Assembly: GCA_024640835.1 (NCBI GenBank)
Contig: JAHEEH010000015.1
Coordinates: 1 to 12,534, forward strand
DNA length: 12,534 nucleotides
Direction of reading: 5' to 3'
DNA from: Bacteroidota bacterium
Lineage (GTDB): Bacteria; Bacteroidota; Rhodothermia; Rhodothermales; UBA10348
This document shows positions 6,721-12,534 of this stretch, in pieces; the stretch's first letter is position 1, and every line of letters begins with the position of its first letter. Both the position numbers and the translations under genes were made by a program. Under the pieces are notes generated by a model, which worked only from the letters and a program-made list of their open reading frames with translations, was not told the origin of the DNA and did not search any database.

Positions 6721-7532
6721 GAGAGGGACGGGGTGGATCCGGCGAGCTCGTCGTAGCGCCGCCGTACGATCTGAACGTCCTCCCAGGTGGGCCGTTTCCA
6801 TTGCCCGTTGCGCAGCAGCGCGGCCGGGTGATAGGTCACGCGCACGGGCAATCCGTGGAAGTCGTGGAATTGTCCACGAAGCACCTTCAGGGAATCGTCC
6901 CGTCCCAGGAGAGAATTGCCCGCCGTGCGGCCGACGCACAGGAGGACACGGGGCCGGATCAGCGTGATCTGCCGGTACAGGATCGGGATGTGGGCCTCGA
7001 TCTCGGCCGGAAGGGGGTCGCGGTTACCGGGGGGGCGGCTCTTGAGGATGTTGGCGATGTACACGTCCGAACGCGCGAAGCCGATGGCCTCCAGGATCTT
7101 CGTGAGGAGCTGACCGGCACGCCCCACGAAAGGCTCGCCCTGTCGATCCTCGTCGGCCCCGGGAGCCTCGCCGATCACCATGAGGTCCGCCTCGGGATTC
7201 CCCACCCCGAACACCGGATTGAGCCGGGCTCCGTCGAGCGGAATGAGCTCGGTGGAGGCCACCCAGTCCGACACCTCGGCGAGGGTCTTCATACCCGTCA
7301 GCGGAGAATCGGCCGGGATGAGGGCGCCAATGCGGGCGTACGGGTCCAGTTCGGATGAAGCCGCTTCGCGGACGACCGGGCGCACGTCGATGGTCCTCAT
7401 CGGCACCTCGGTGGCAGGATTCCCGACCCCCGCGACGGATTCGGTCCGTGCAGGCATCAGTTCGTACCGGCCGTACACCTCGATATGGTGTTCGAGCGCG
7501 GAGCGCAGAAGGCGGGGATCGAGATCGGACAT
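6717..7532 (-). CDS. Family 4 uracil-DNA glycosylase lacking Fe-S cysteines
   Basis: Removes uracil from DNA to start base-excision repair. The 271-aa protein has an N-terminal extension (1-80) before the UDG superfamily domain (about 82-262). Catalytic motifs are intact: GEAPGADED at 121-129 with [11 protein letters not shown] after it, [15 protein letters not shown] at 161-175, and HPAALLRN at 235-242. The four cysteines that hold the [4Fe-4S] cluster in family 4 enzymes (a CxxC pair, KCRPP and a later Cys) align with V91, T94, S165 and H181; the only cysteine is C199. It is therefore probably a cluster-free variant. It lacks the UdgX-type KRRIH loop. The start at 7532 was chosen because the N-terminus resembles family members; an in-frame ATG at 7622, 8 nt after coaBC, would add 30 atypical residues. 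Its stop overlaps dnaB. Confidence 0.9.
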   Translation of the reverse strand: MSDLDPRLLRSALEHHIEVYGRYELMPARTESVAGVGNPATEVPMRTIDVRPVVREAASSELDPYARIGALIPADSPLTGMKTLAEVSDWVASTELIPLDGARLNPVFGVGNPEADLMVIGEAPGADEDRQGEPFVGRAGQLLTKILEAIGFARSDVYIANILKSRPPGNRDPLPAEIEAHIPILYRQITLIRPRVLLCVGRTAGNSLLGRDDSLKVLRGQFHDFHGLPVRVTYHPAALLRNGQWKRPTWEDVQIVRRRYDELAGSTPSLS

Positions 7533-7554
7533 GGACACGAGGATAGGCGCAGGG

Positions 7555-7560
7555 AATATA
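7555..7560 (-). promoter_or_regulatory. Possible -10 element upstream of udg
   Basis: TATATT, read on the minus strand, sits in a GGGTATATTCCC context 22 nt before the udg start, in the 98-nt gap after coaBC. It could give udg-dnaB their own promoter. No recognisable -35 lies 16-18 nt upstream, so support is weak. Confidence 0.2.
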
Positions 7561-7630
7561 CCCGCGATCCGCCGGCCCCGTGGTAGAGACTTCCCACCGA
7601 TTGTCCCCACGGAAATGCACACGCCCGGGT

Positions 7631-8845
7631 TCAGCCCGCTGGCGCGAAGACCACGTCCAGGATGCGTGCGGCCACCTCCGGCTTGGGCAGCACGGGCAGC
7701 GGCAGGACGGAGCCGTCGAGGCCGATCACGGTGACGCGGTTCGTTCCGGGACCGAAGCCCGCGCCGGCCTCGTTCGGATCGTTCAGAACGATCCAGTCCA
7801 GGTTCTTCCGCGCGAGTTTCGTCCGTGCGCGGGCCTCGCCGTCGTCCGTCTCCAGGGCGAAGCCGACCAGGATCTGGCCGTCACGCTTCTTCGATCCGAG
7901 CTCCAGGAGGATATCCGGCGTCCGCTTCAGGGGCAGTGTCAGCCCGCCGTCGGACTTGGAGACCTTGGACGCGGACGGCTCGGCCGGCGCGAAGTCGGCC
8001 ACGGCAGCGGCTCCCACCACCACGTCGGCATCTCCACGGGAAAGGACGGCCGCGTGCATGTCCGCGGCGGAGACGACGTCGATCCGCTCGATGACGCCCG
8101 ACGACGGCGGCACACCGGGTCCGGCGACCAGGGTCACACGGGCGCCGCGCCGCGCGGCTTCCTCGGCGATCGCGAGCCCCATGGTTCCGGTCGACCGGTT
8201 CGACAGGAATCGCACGGGATCGATCGCCTCGCGGGTCGGACCGGCGGTCACGACCACGCTCCGTCCTGCCAGGGGGCCCGTGCCCAGACGCTCCGCAACG
8301 CGCCCCAGGATGGCGTCCGGTTCGGGCATCCGGCCCTGGCCGGTGAGTCCGCTCGCGAGCTCGCCGAACGCTGCCGGCATCACCTCGACACCCCGGCCTT
8401 CCAGGGCAGCCAGGTTGGCCCGGACCGCGGGGTGATTGTACATGTCGTGGTCCATGGCCGGGCAGACGACCATCGGACAGGTGGCCGACAGCGCGACGGC
8501 CGTCAACATGGAGTCGCACTGCCCGTGAACGAGCTTGGCCAGCGTGTTCGCCGTCAGCGGCGCGATGACGAAGAGATCGCCCCACCGGCCCAGGTGCACG
8601 TGCTTGGTCCAGCTGCCTTCCCGGTTGTCGGGGAAGATGTCCGAGAGCACTTCGCGCTCCGACAGGGTGCCCAGCGTGAGCGGCGTCACGAATTGATGCG
8701 CATCGCGCGTCATGAGCACCTGGACCTCGGCGCCCGCCTTCTTCAGGCCCCGGACGAGCTCGGCGGTCTTGTAGGCGGCGATCCCGCCGCAGACGCCGAG
8801 GATAATTCTCCGCCCGCGGAGCCGGTCTGTGGCCTGTTCACTCAT
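7631..8845 (-). CDS. coaBC: Bifunctional phosphopantothenoylcysteine decarboxylase/synthetase
   Basis: Catalyses the second and third of the five steps from pantothenate to CoA: CTP-dependent joining of cysteine (CoaB), then FMN-dependent decarboxylation (CoaC). The N-terminal CoaC flavoprotein spans 10-185: [10 protein letters not shown] at 17-26, catalytic H82 in KHVHL, APLTANT at 95-101, and PAMDHDMY at 129-136. The C-terminal CoaB domain spans 192-400: [17 protein letters not shown] at 200-216 and the KVSK lysine region at 294-297. Two positions differ from E. coli Dfp. The PxMNxxMW clamp has Asp for Asn, and the flexible-flap cysteine is Ser (S165, in [13 protein letters not shown]). I associate both with the Bacteroidota-type enzyme rather than with loss of function. 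The start overlaps the end of gmk by 8 nt, with no Shine-Dalgarno sequence, which suggests coupled translation. Confidence 0.95.
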   Translation of the reverse strand: MSEQATDRLRGRRIILGVCGGIAAYKTAELVRGLKKAGAEVQVLMTRDAHQFVTPLTLGTLSEREVLSDIFPDNREGSWTKHVHLGRWGDLFVIAPLTANTLAKLVHGQCDSMLTAVALSATCPMVVCPAMDHDMYNHPAVRANLAALEGRGVEVMPAAFGELASGLTGQGRMPEPDAILGRVAERLGTGPLAGRSVVVTAGPTREAIDPVRFLSNRSTGTMGLAIAEEAARRGARVTLVAGPGVPPSSGVIERIDVVSAADMHAAVLSRGDADVVVGAAAVADFAPAEPSASKVSKSDGGLTLPLKRTPDILLELGSKKRDGQILVGFALETDDGEARARTKLARKNLDWIVLNDPNEAGAGFGPGTNRVTVIGLDGSVLPLPVLPKPEVAARILDVVFAPAG

Positions 8846-9446
8846 CGTCGTGTCGTACGGCTGTGCCCATCCGCTGAAGAAACGACCGCACGAGGGAGAT
8901 CGTTTCGTCCGCGGCCCGATCCAGGTCGTCGTTCACCACGGTGACGTCGAACCGTGTCTCGTAGGCGAGCTCGAGGCGGACCCGGTCCAACCGCGTGCGC
9001 AGGCTCTCGTCGGATTCGGTCCGGCGCTCGCGGAGACGGGATTCCAGCACGGCGATCGACGGCGGGCGCACGAAGATGGCGAGGACCCGCTCCCCGTAGG
9101 CCTCCTTGACCCGGACCGCGCCCTTGACGTCGACGTCCAGAAGCAGCGGGCCGTCGACCGAGGACCGTTCGACCTCCGACCGGAGCGTGCCGTAGAACAG
9201 GCCGGGATAGACCTCCTCGAACTCCACGAAATCGCCCCGGTCGGCACGGGATCGGAAGGCGTCGACCGACAGGAAGTGGTAGGCCTCACCGTCCCGTTCG
9301 CCCGCCCGCGGATTCCGGGTCGTCGCCGAAACGGAGAAGCGCATGCCGGGCACGGCCTCGAGCAGCCTGCGCGCGATGCTGGTCTTGCCCGACCCGCTGG
9401 GGGCGGTCAGCACCACGACGACCGGTTCGGCGCCGCTACTCGACAT
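8838..9446 (-). CDS. gmk: Guanylate kinase
   Basis: Phosphorylates GMP (and dGMP) to GDP with ATP, an essential cytoplasmic step in guanine nucleotide and ppGpp metabolism. The 202-aa length is normal. The P-loop APSGSGKT lies at 15-22 (K21). The GMP-binding part has SVSATTRNPRAGE at 38-50 (R44, R47), EAYHF at 54-58 and FYGT at 84-87. LLLDVDVKGA at 101-110 is the conserved strand, and the lid is near 138-150. VLAIFVRPPS and the VNDDL near 171-175 resemble Bacteroidota-type Gmk. The ATG at 9446 lies inside the last codons of yicC (11-nt overlap) and is preceded by AGGGAG about 10 nt upstream, a good ribosome-binding site. The next gene is coaBC rather than rpoZ, which often follows gmk. Confidence 0.96.
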   Translation of the reverse strand: MSSSGAEPVVVVLTAPSGSGKTSIARRLLEAVPGMRFSVSATTRNPRAGERDGEAYHFLSVDAFRSRADRGDFVEFEEVYPGLFYGTLRSEVERSSVDGPLLLDVDVKGAVRVKEAYGERVLAIFVRPPSIAVLESRLRERRTESDESLRTRLDRVRLELAYETRFDVTVVNDDLDRAADETISLVRSFLQRMGTAVRHDDE

Positions 9447-10320
9447 TTTCGATCTGCTCCCTGACCTTTTCCAGGTCTTCCTTCATGGCCACCACCCGGT
9501 GCGCGACCTCGGCGTCGTTGGCCTTCGAACCGATGGTGTTCACCTCTCGGTTCATCTCCTGTGCGAGGAAGTTGAGCTTGCGACCCACCGGCTCCGGCGA
9601 ATCCAGGGCTTCCCGGAACAGCGCCAGGTGAGAATGCAGGCGGACGCACTCCTCGGTGACGTCCAGGCGGTCGGCCACGTAGGCCATCTCCTGCTCCAGG
9701 CGGTCGCTGTCCACCCGGGCATCCTGGAGCAGTTCCGACAGGCGGTCACGGAGCCGGTCACGGATCTCGGTGATGCGCAGGGGGACCCGCCGTTCCACTT
9801 CCGACAATCCGTCCTCGAGCCTCTGCGCGCGGAACAGCAGCTCGGTGCGAAGGGCGAGTCCTTCCTGTCGACGCATCGCCGTGAGGTCCTCGAGGGCGGC
9901 ATCGAGCGCCTGCTCGACGATGGCCCATGCCTGCGCCGGGACCTCGGCTTCCTCCGAAAGCGGCGCAAACAGGTCCTGGAATCGAAGCAGGTGCTCGAGC
10001 TTCACCGTCTCGGCCTCCAGGCCCGCCGCTTTCCGGACCTCGTCGATCAGGACCCGGTAGCCCCGAACCGTCTCCGGATCGACCGCGAGTCCCACGGTCG
10101 ATCGATCGACCGAATCCACCTGGACCGAAACCGACACCCGACCACGGGCCAGGGAGTCCTTGATCCGGCGCGTGATCTCGTTCTCGTACTCGGAAAGGGC
10201 ACGCGGGGAGCGGACCGACACCTCGCAGAAACGGCCGTTCACCGTTCGGATCTCGACCGTCGCGGAACGGCCCTCGAGTTCGACCTGTCCCCGGCCGAAG
10301 CCGGTCATGCTGGCAATCAT
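9436..10320 (-). CDS. yicC: YicC family endoribonuclease/RNA-turnover protein
   Basis: A 294-aa member of the widespread YicC family, studied as an endoribonuclease that influences small-RNA turnover with PNPase. The N-terminal YicC-like domain starts with the diagnostic MTGFGRG (5-11), then EIRTVNGRFCEV at 23-34 and SVRSPR near 35-40. A charged, mostly helical middle (about 120-240) is likely coiled. The C-terminal DUF1732-type signature GRKLNFLAQEMNREVNTIGS at 246-265 is followed by the KANDAEVAHRVVAMK helix. Length is typical (about 290). The start was set at 10320, matching the usual MxxSMTGFG opening, although no Shine-Dalgarno sequence precedes it. It appears to be the first gene of the run leading to gmk, coaBC, udg and dnaB, and it is divergent from the GH5 gene across 138 nt that must hold its promoter. 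Confidence 0.95.
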   Translation of the reverse strand: MIASMTGFGRGQVELEGRSATVEIRTVNGRFCEVSVRSPRALSEYENEITRRIKDSLARGRVSVSVQVDSVDRSTVGLAVDPETVRGYRVLIDEVRKAAGLEAETVKLEHLLRFQDLFAPLSEEAEVPAQAWAIVEQALDAALEDLTAMRRQEGLALRTELLFRAQRLEDGLSEVERRVPLRITEIRDRLRDRLSELLQDARVDSDRLEQEMAYVADRLDVTEECVRLHSHLALFREALDSPEPVGRKLNFLAQEMNREVNTIGSKANDAEVAHRVVAMKEDLEKVREQIENVE

Positions 10321-10375
10321 ATTCGGTGCAGTTGTACGCGCGGCGATTCGGCGGACACGAAAATACGGCGCGGGC

Positions 10376-10398
10376 GATCGGCATGGGGGCGACCGATC
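10376..10398. promoter_or_regulatory. Inverted repeat upstream of the GH5 promoter
   Basis: GATCGG (10376-10381) and CCGATC (10393-10398) are perfect 6-bp arms separated by 11 nt, ending 2 nt before the proposed -35 of the GH5 gene in the divergent yicC/GH5 gap. It could be an activator or repressor site, but short GC-rich dyads are also common by chance. Confidence 0.25.
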
Positions 10399-10400
10399 CG

Positions 10401-10429
10401 TTGCGAGGGATGCGATCCGGTCGTATATG
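10401..10429 (+). promoter_or_regulatory. Candidate sigma-70 promoter for the GH5 gene
   Basis: TTGCGA (10401-10406) and TATATG (10424-10429) are spaced by exactly 17 nt. Transcription would begin near 10436, about 23 nt before the GTG start. GGGAGG at 10446-10451 is then a well-placed ribosome-binding site, 7 nt from the start. This is the most promoter-like sequence I can find in the window. Confidence 0.5.
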
Positions 10430-10458
10430 ACACTCCAGTCAAACCGGGAGGTCCGACC

Positions 10459-11508
10459 GTGGCTCGAATCCTCGCAACGCTCCTGCTGCTGACGGCAGCC
10501 GTTCCCAGCGTGGCCTCCGGCCAGGATACGTGGTGGAATGCCCGCCAGCCGGGCATGAGGCCGTTCGCGGAGGGCGCCGATACCCTGCCCGCCATCCGGG
10601 TCGAGGGAAACCGGTTCGTGGACGCGGCCGGTGACACCGTGCTCTTCCGCGGGGTGTCGATCTCCGATCCGGACAAACTGGCCGGCCAGGGACACTGGAC
10701 CAGGGAGCATTTCGAGCACGTGAAGGACCTTGGGGCCCGGCTGGTGCGCATACCGGTCCATCCCGTGGCATGGCGGGACCGGACGCCGGCGGGCTACCTG
10801 GGCCTCCTGGACCAGGCGATCGGGTGGTGCACCGAGCTCGGGATGTACGTCATCATCGACTGGCACACGATCGGCAACCTGCACATGGAGCTCTTCCAGG
10901 ACCCCATGTACGACACGACGCAGCGGGAGACCTTCGAGTTCTGGAGGGCGATCGCGCGGCACTACGGCGGCCACAACACGGTCGCCTTCTACGAGTTGTT
11001 CAATGAACCCACGATCTACCGGGGGCAGCTCGGAAGCGCGTCGTGGAGCGACTGGCGGGAGCTGGTCGAGGATATCATCTCGCTCATCCGGTCGTACGAC
11101 ACGGAGACCGTTCCGCTGGTCGCCGGCTTCGACTGGGCCTACGACCTGACTCCGCTTCGTACGGATCCTGTCCGGGCGGTGGGCATCGCGTACGTGACGC
11201 ATCCCTACGAGCACAAGCGCACGCGACCGTGGGAGCCGAAGTGGGAGGAGGATTTCGGATTCGCGGCGGCGACCTGGCCGGTCGTGGCGACCGAATTCGG
11301 GTTCGGGGTGCGCCCCGGGGATTCGATCGCTCCGGACCACTACGCGTACGCGATCGTCAACTACCTCGAGCAGCACGGAATGAGCTGGGTCGCCTGGGTC
11401 TATGATCCGGAGTGGTGGCCCCGGATGCTCCAGTCCTGGGAGACGTACGACCTGACCACGAGCGGCGAGTTCTTCCGCCGCGCCATGCACGGGGAGATCC
11501 AGGAGTAG
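10459..11508 (+). CDS. Secreted glycoside hydrolase family 5 protein (endoglucanase-like)
   Basis: A 349-aa exported enzyme, probably cleaving beta-1,4-linked glucan or mannan. A signal peptide is visible (basic start ARI, hydrophobic LATLLLLTAAVPSV, cleavage likely near ASG/QD at 19-22). The (beta/alpha)8 GH5 domain fills about 45-345. VRIPVHP is at 96-102, and DWHTIGN at 134-140 has the conserved His136. FYELFNEPT is at 177-185, with E183 as expected acid/base. THPYEHK is at 248-254, and VVATEFGFG at 275-283 has E279 as expected nucleophile; a Trp-rich end (309-320) may line the cleft. There is no carbohydrate-binding module and no sorting tail, so it may stay periplasmic or leave by another route. 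The GTG start is supported by GGGAGG; the open frame continuing 372 codons upstream is antisense to yicC. Substrate is inferred from family only. Confidence 0.9.
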   Translation: MARILATLLLLTAAVPSVASGQDTWWNARQPGMRPFAEGADTLPAIRVEGNRFVDAAGDTVLFRGVSISDPDKLAGQGHWTREHFEHVKDLGARLVRIPVHPVAWRDRTPAGYLGLLDQAIGWCTELGMYVIIDWHTIGNLHMELFQDPMYDTTQRETFEFWRAIARHYGGHNTVAFYELFNEPTIYRGQLGSASWSDWRELVEDIISLIRSYDTETVPLVAGFDWAYDLTPLRTDPVRAVGIAYVTHPYEHKRTRPWEPKWEEDFGFAAATWPVVATEFGFGVRPGDSIAPDHYAYAIVNYLEQHGMSWVAWVYDPEWWPRMLQSWETYDLTTSGEFFRRAMHGEIQE

Positions 11509-11532
11509 GAAGACGGAGGCCAATGCCCGGGA

Positions 11533-11580
11533 CGCCCGGATGACGGGCGGCCGTGCGGAATCGGTGTAGTCTTCCGATTC
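11533..11580 (+). terminator. Two tandem hairpins after the GH5 gene
   Basis: CGCCCG (11533-11538) pairs with CGGGCG (11544-11549) across 5 nt, and GAATCGG (11558-11564) pairs with CCGATTC (11574-11580) across 9 nt. Both arms are perfect. They start 24 nt after the stop and lack a clear T-tract, so termination or mRNA 3'-end protection is inferred. Confidence 0.4.
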
Positions 11581-11740
11581 GGCGAACGGCGGTTTCATGT
11601 GTCCTGGCCGGACGGGGGCAGTGCGCGAACGGAAGAGACGTCCTCGATCGCCGTCCAGCCATCCATACGGACGATTCCACCCCCGATCACGGGGCGTTGG
11701 GCCTGAAATCCCTGCATTCGCGCGGTATGCCGACCACCTT

Positions 11741-11770
11741 GCACCGTCTATCCCCCGGTCCAAACGGTGC
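11741..11770 (+). promoter_or_regulatory. Inverted repeat upstream of the T9SS-tailed gene
   Basis: GCACCGT (11741-11747) and ACGGTGC (11764-11770) are perfect 7-bp arms around 16 nt, ending 27 nt before the next start. It is either an operator or a leader hairpin. The rest of the 289-nt gap (11509-11797) holds the hairpins after the GH5 gene but no convincing promoter, small gene or RNA that I can see. Confidence 0.3.
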
Positions 11771-11797
11771 CACGGAGCTGGCTGCCGGCAGAGAGCA

Positions 11798-12463
11798 ATG
11801 CCCTTTTCCAGATACCTGCGTCCATTTTTCGCGGTCCTGGCGCTGTCCGTCACGACGGCCGGATCGGCCGTGGCCCACGTCTCGCTGGTCTATCCGACCG
11901 GTGGCGAGATGCTGGTCGCCGGAAGCCCGGTGACGATCGAGTGGGTGTTGGTCATCCCGCACGACCAGATCGACTGGGACCTGTACTACTCGCCGGACGG
12001 CGGGGTGACCTGGGAAGCCATCGAGTTGAATCTGCCGCCGGCCCAGATGAGCTATCAGTGGATCGTGCCGGCATCAGGCACGGGCATGGGGCGCGTACGG
12101 GTCGTCCAGGACAACGTGGGAGGGGATTACGAAGCCTCAAGCACGGATTTCGTGATCGAGGCGGTCGGTACGGCCGTCGAGGACCACATCGACCTGCCCG
12201 GTGCGTCGTTGCTGCTCCACGCGTATCCCAATCCGTTCACCGGCTCCACGGTATTCTCCGTCGAGCTGCTCGAGGCGGGGCCGGTCCAGGTCGAGATCTT
12301 CGACGTGACCGGAAACCGGGTGGCGCTTCTGGAGGACGACTCGGCCTCGCGTGGAATCCGCGAGATTCCGTGGTCGGCGGGCGGACTGCCTGCCGGGATC
12401 TACCTGGCGCGGGTGGTGCAGCGCGGACGGGTGACGACGACGGCGGTGGTGCTGGCGAGGTAG
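11798..12463 (+). CDS. Secreted Ig-like protein with T9SS C-terminal sorting domain
   Basis: 221 residues. The signal peptide (1-26) has arginines at 5 and 8, a hydrophobic FFAVLALSVTTAGS core and an AVA cleavage site, so mature protein would start at H27. Residues 27-121 form one beta-rich domain: HVSLVYPTGGE (27-37), AGSPVTIEWVLVIPHDQIDW (41-60), YYSPDGGVTW (63-72), YQWIVPAS (86-93), and VRVVQDNVGGDYEASSTDF (100-118). It reads like a KNH/Kre9-type or other Ig-like secreted module; no enzyme is recognised. Residues 138-221 are a FlgD-Ig/type A sorting domain (YPNPFTGST at 143-151, LPAGIYLARV at 197-206, final VVLAR), so export by type IX secretion and surface attachment or release is expected. 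The ATG at 11798 follows GAGAG closely; the 67 open codons upstream are Arg/Pro-rich non-coding sequence. It follows the secreted GH5 on the same strand. Confidence 0.85.
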   Translation: MPFSRYLRPFFAVLALSVTTAGSAVAHVSLVYPTGGEMLVAGSPVTIEWVLVIPHDQIDWDLYYSPDGGVTWEAIELNLPPAQMSYQWIVPASGTGMGRVRVVQDNVGGDYEASSTDFVIEAVGTAVEDHIDLPGASLLLHAYPNPFTGSTVFSVELLEAGPVQVEIFDVTGNRVALLEDDSASRGIREIPWSAGGLPAGIYLARVVQRGRVTTTAVVLAR

Positions 12464-12534
12464 GGGATTCCACTCGCTTCGCTCGCCGGGAATCGGGCAG
12501 GTGGGATTCCACTCGCTTCGCTCGCTGGGTATCC
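12464..12534. repeat. Tandem 39-nt-spaced repeat with stable mini-hairpin core
   Basis: A 23-nt sequence at 12464-12486 recurs exactly at 12503-12525 (period 39). Each copy contains CACTCGCTTCGCTCGC and is followed by a near-matching GGG-A/T-ATC. Within unit 1, GATTCC (12466-12471) can pair with GGAATC (12489-12494). Read on the minus strand the core contains GCGAAGC, known as an unusually stable DNA mini-hairpin. The array begins right after the stop codon and runs to the window edge. It could be a terminator pair or a dispersed REP-like family. Confidence 0.6.

Noticed and set aside
7580..8944. 454-aa plus-strand ORF across coaBC
   Set aside because: It mirrors coaBC codons, is Arg/Gly/His-rich and shows no recognisable domain; long antisense frames are expected at this GC content.
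9343..11508. Apparent 721-aa plus-strand ORF ending in GH5
   Set aside because: The first 372 codons are antisense to yicC and gmk. A ribosome-binding site, GTG start and signal peptide at 10459 define the real gene.
9436..11853. Apparent 805-aa minus-strand ORF ending in YicC
   Set aside because: The upstream portion is antisense to the GH5 gene, and the YicC N-terminal signature begins at 10320.
1..12534. tRNA, rRNA, CRISPR array, insertion sequence or prophage
   Set aside because: No tRNA-like cloverleaf, regular spacer-repeat array, transposase, integrase or phage gene was seen on either strand.

Overview
The window is a GC-rich, gene-dense bacterial chromosome segment. Several features point to the FCB side of the tree (Bacteroidota/Rhodothermota, Gemmatimonadota or a related candidate phylum such as Eisenbacteria). 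The last gene ends in a type IX secretion (T9SS/FlgD-like) C-terminal sorting domain. CoaBC and Gmk carry sequence variants I associate with Bacteroidota-type enzymes, and many starts lack a Shine-Dalgarno sequence. The exact phylum cannot be fixed from the sequence alone.

Layout. (i) 1-581, plus strand: three very small ORFs, namely an 83-aa two-helix membrane protein, a 31-aa hydrophobic/basic peptide and a 25-aa highly cationic amphipathic peptide. (ii) 610-3866, minus strand: a translationally coupled pair, a PLP-dependent class I/II aminotransferase followed by a 695-aa ADP-forming acyl-CoA synthetase, which looks like an amino-acid (2-oxo acid) catabolism or energy module. (iii) 4020-5208, plus strand and divergent: a TerC-family membrane protein and a 128-aa uncharacterised protein, closed by a GC-rich palindrome shared with the convergent dnaB. 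(iv) 5233-10320, minus strand: a housekeeping run transcribed yicC, gmk, coaBC, udg, dnaB, with start/stop overlaps at yicC/gmk, gmk/coaBC and udg/dnaB. It joins RNA turnover, GMP phosphorylation, CoA synthesis, uracil repair and the replicative helicase; no rpoZ lies between gmk and coaBC. (v) 10459-12463, plus strand and divergent: a secreted GH5 glycoside hydrolase, then a secreted Ig-like protein with a T9SS sorting tail, followed by a tandem repeat that reaches the window edge.

Most interesting points. The last secreted protein would have histidine as its first mature residue and has a second histidine in its beta-sandwich domain. Together with the GH5 neighbour this invites a histidine-brace (LPMO-like or copper-binding) hypothesis. 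The family-4 uracil-DNA glycosylase has lost all four [4Fe-4S] cysteines while keeping its catalytic motifs. The two tiny coding-like ORFs at 401-581 are unannotated-type genes with strong third-position GC bias. Everything else looks like ordinary core genome.
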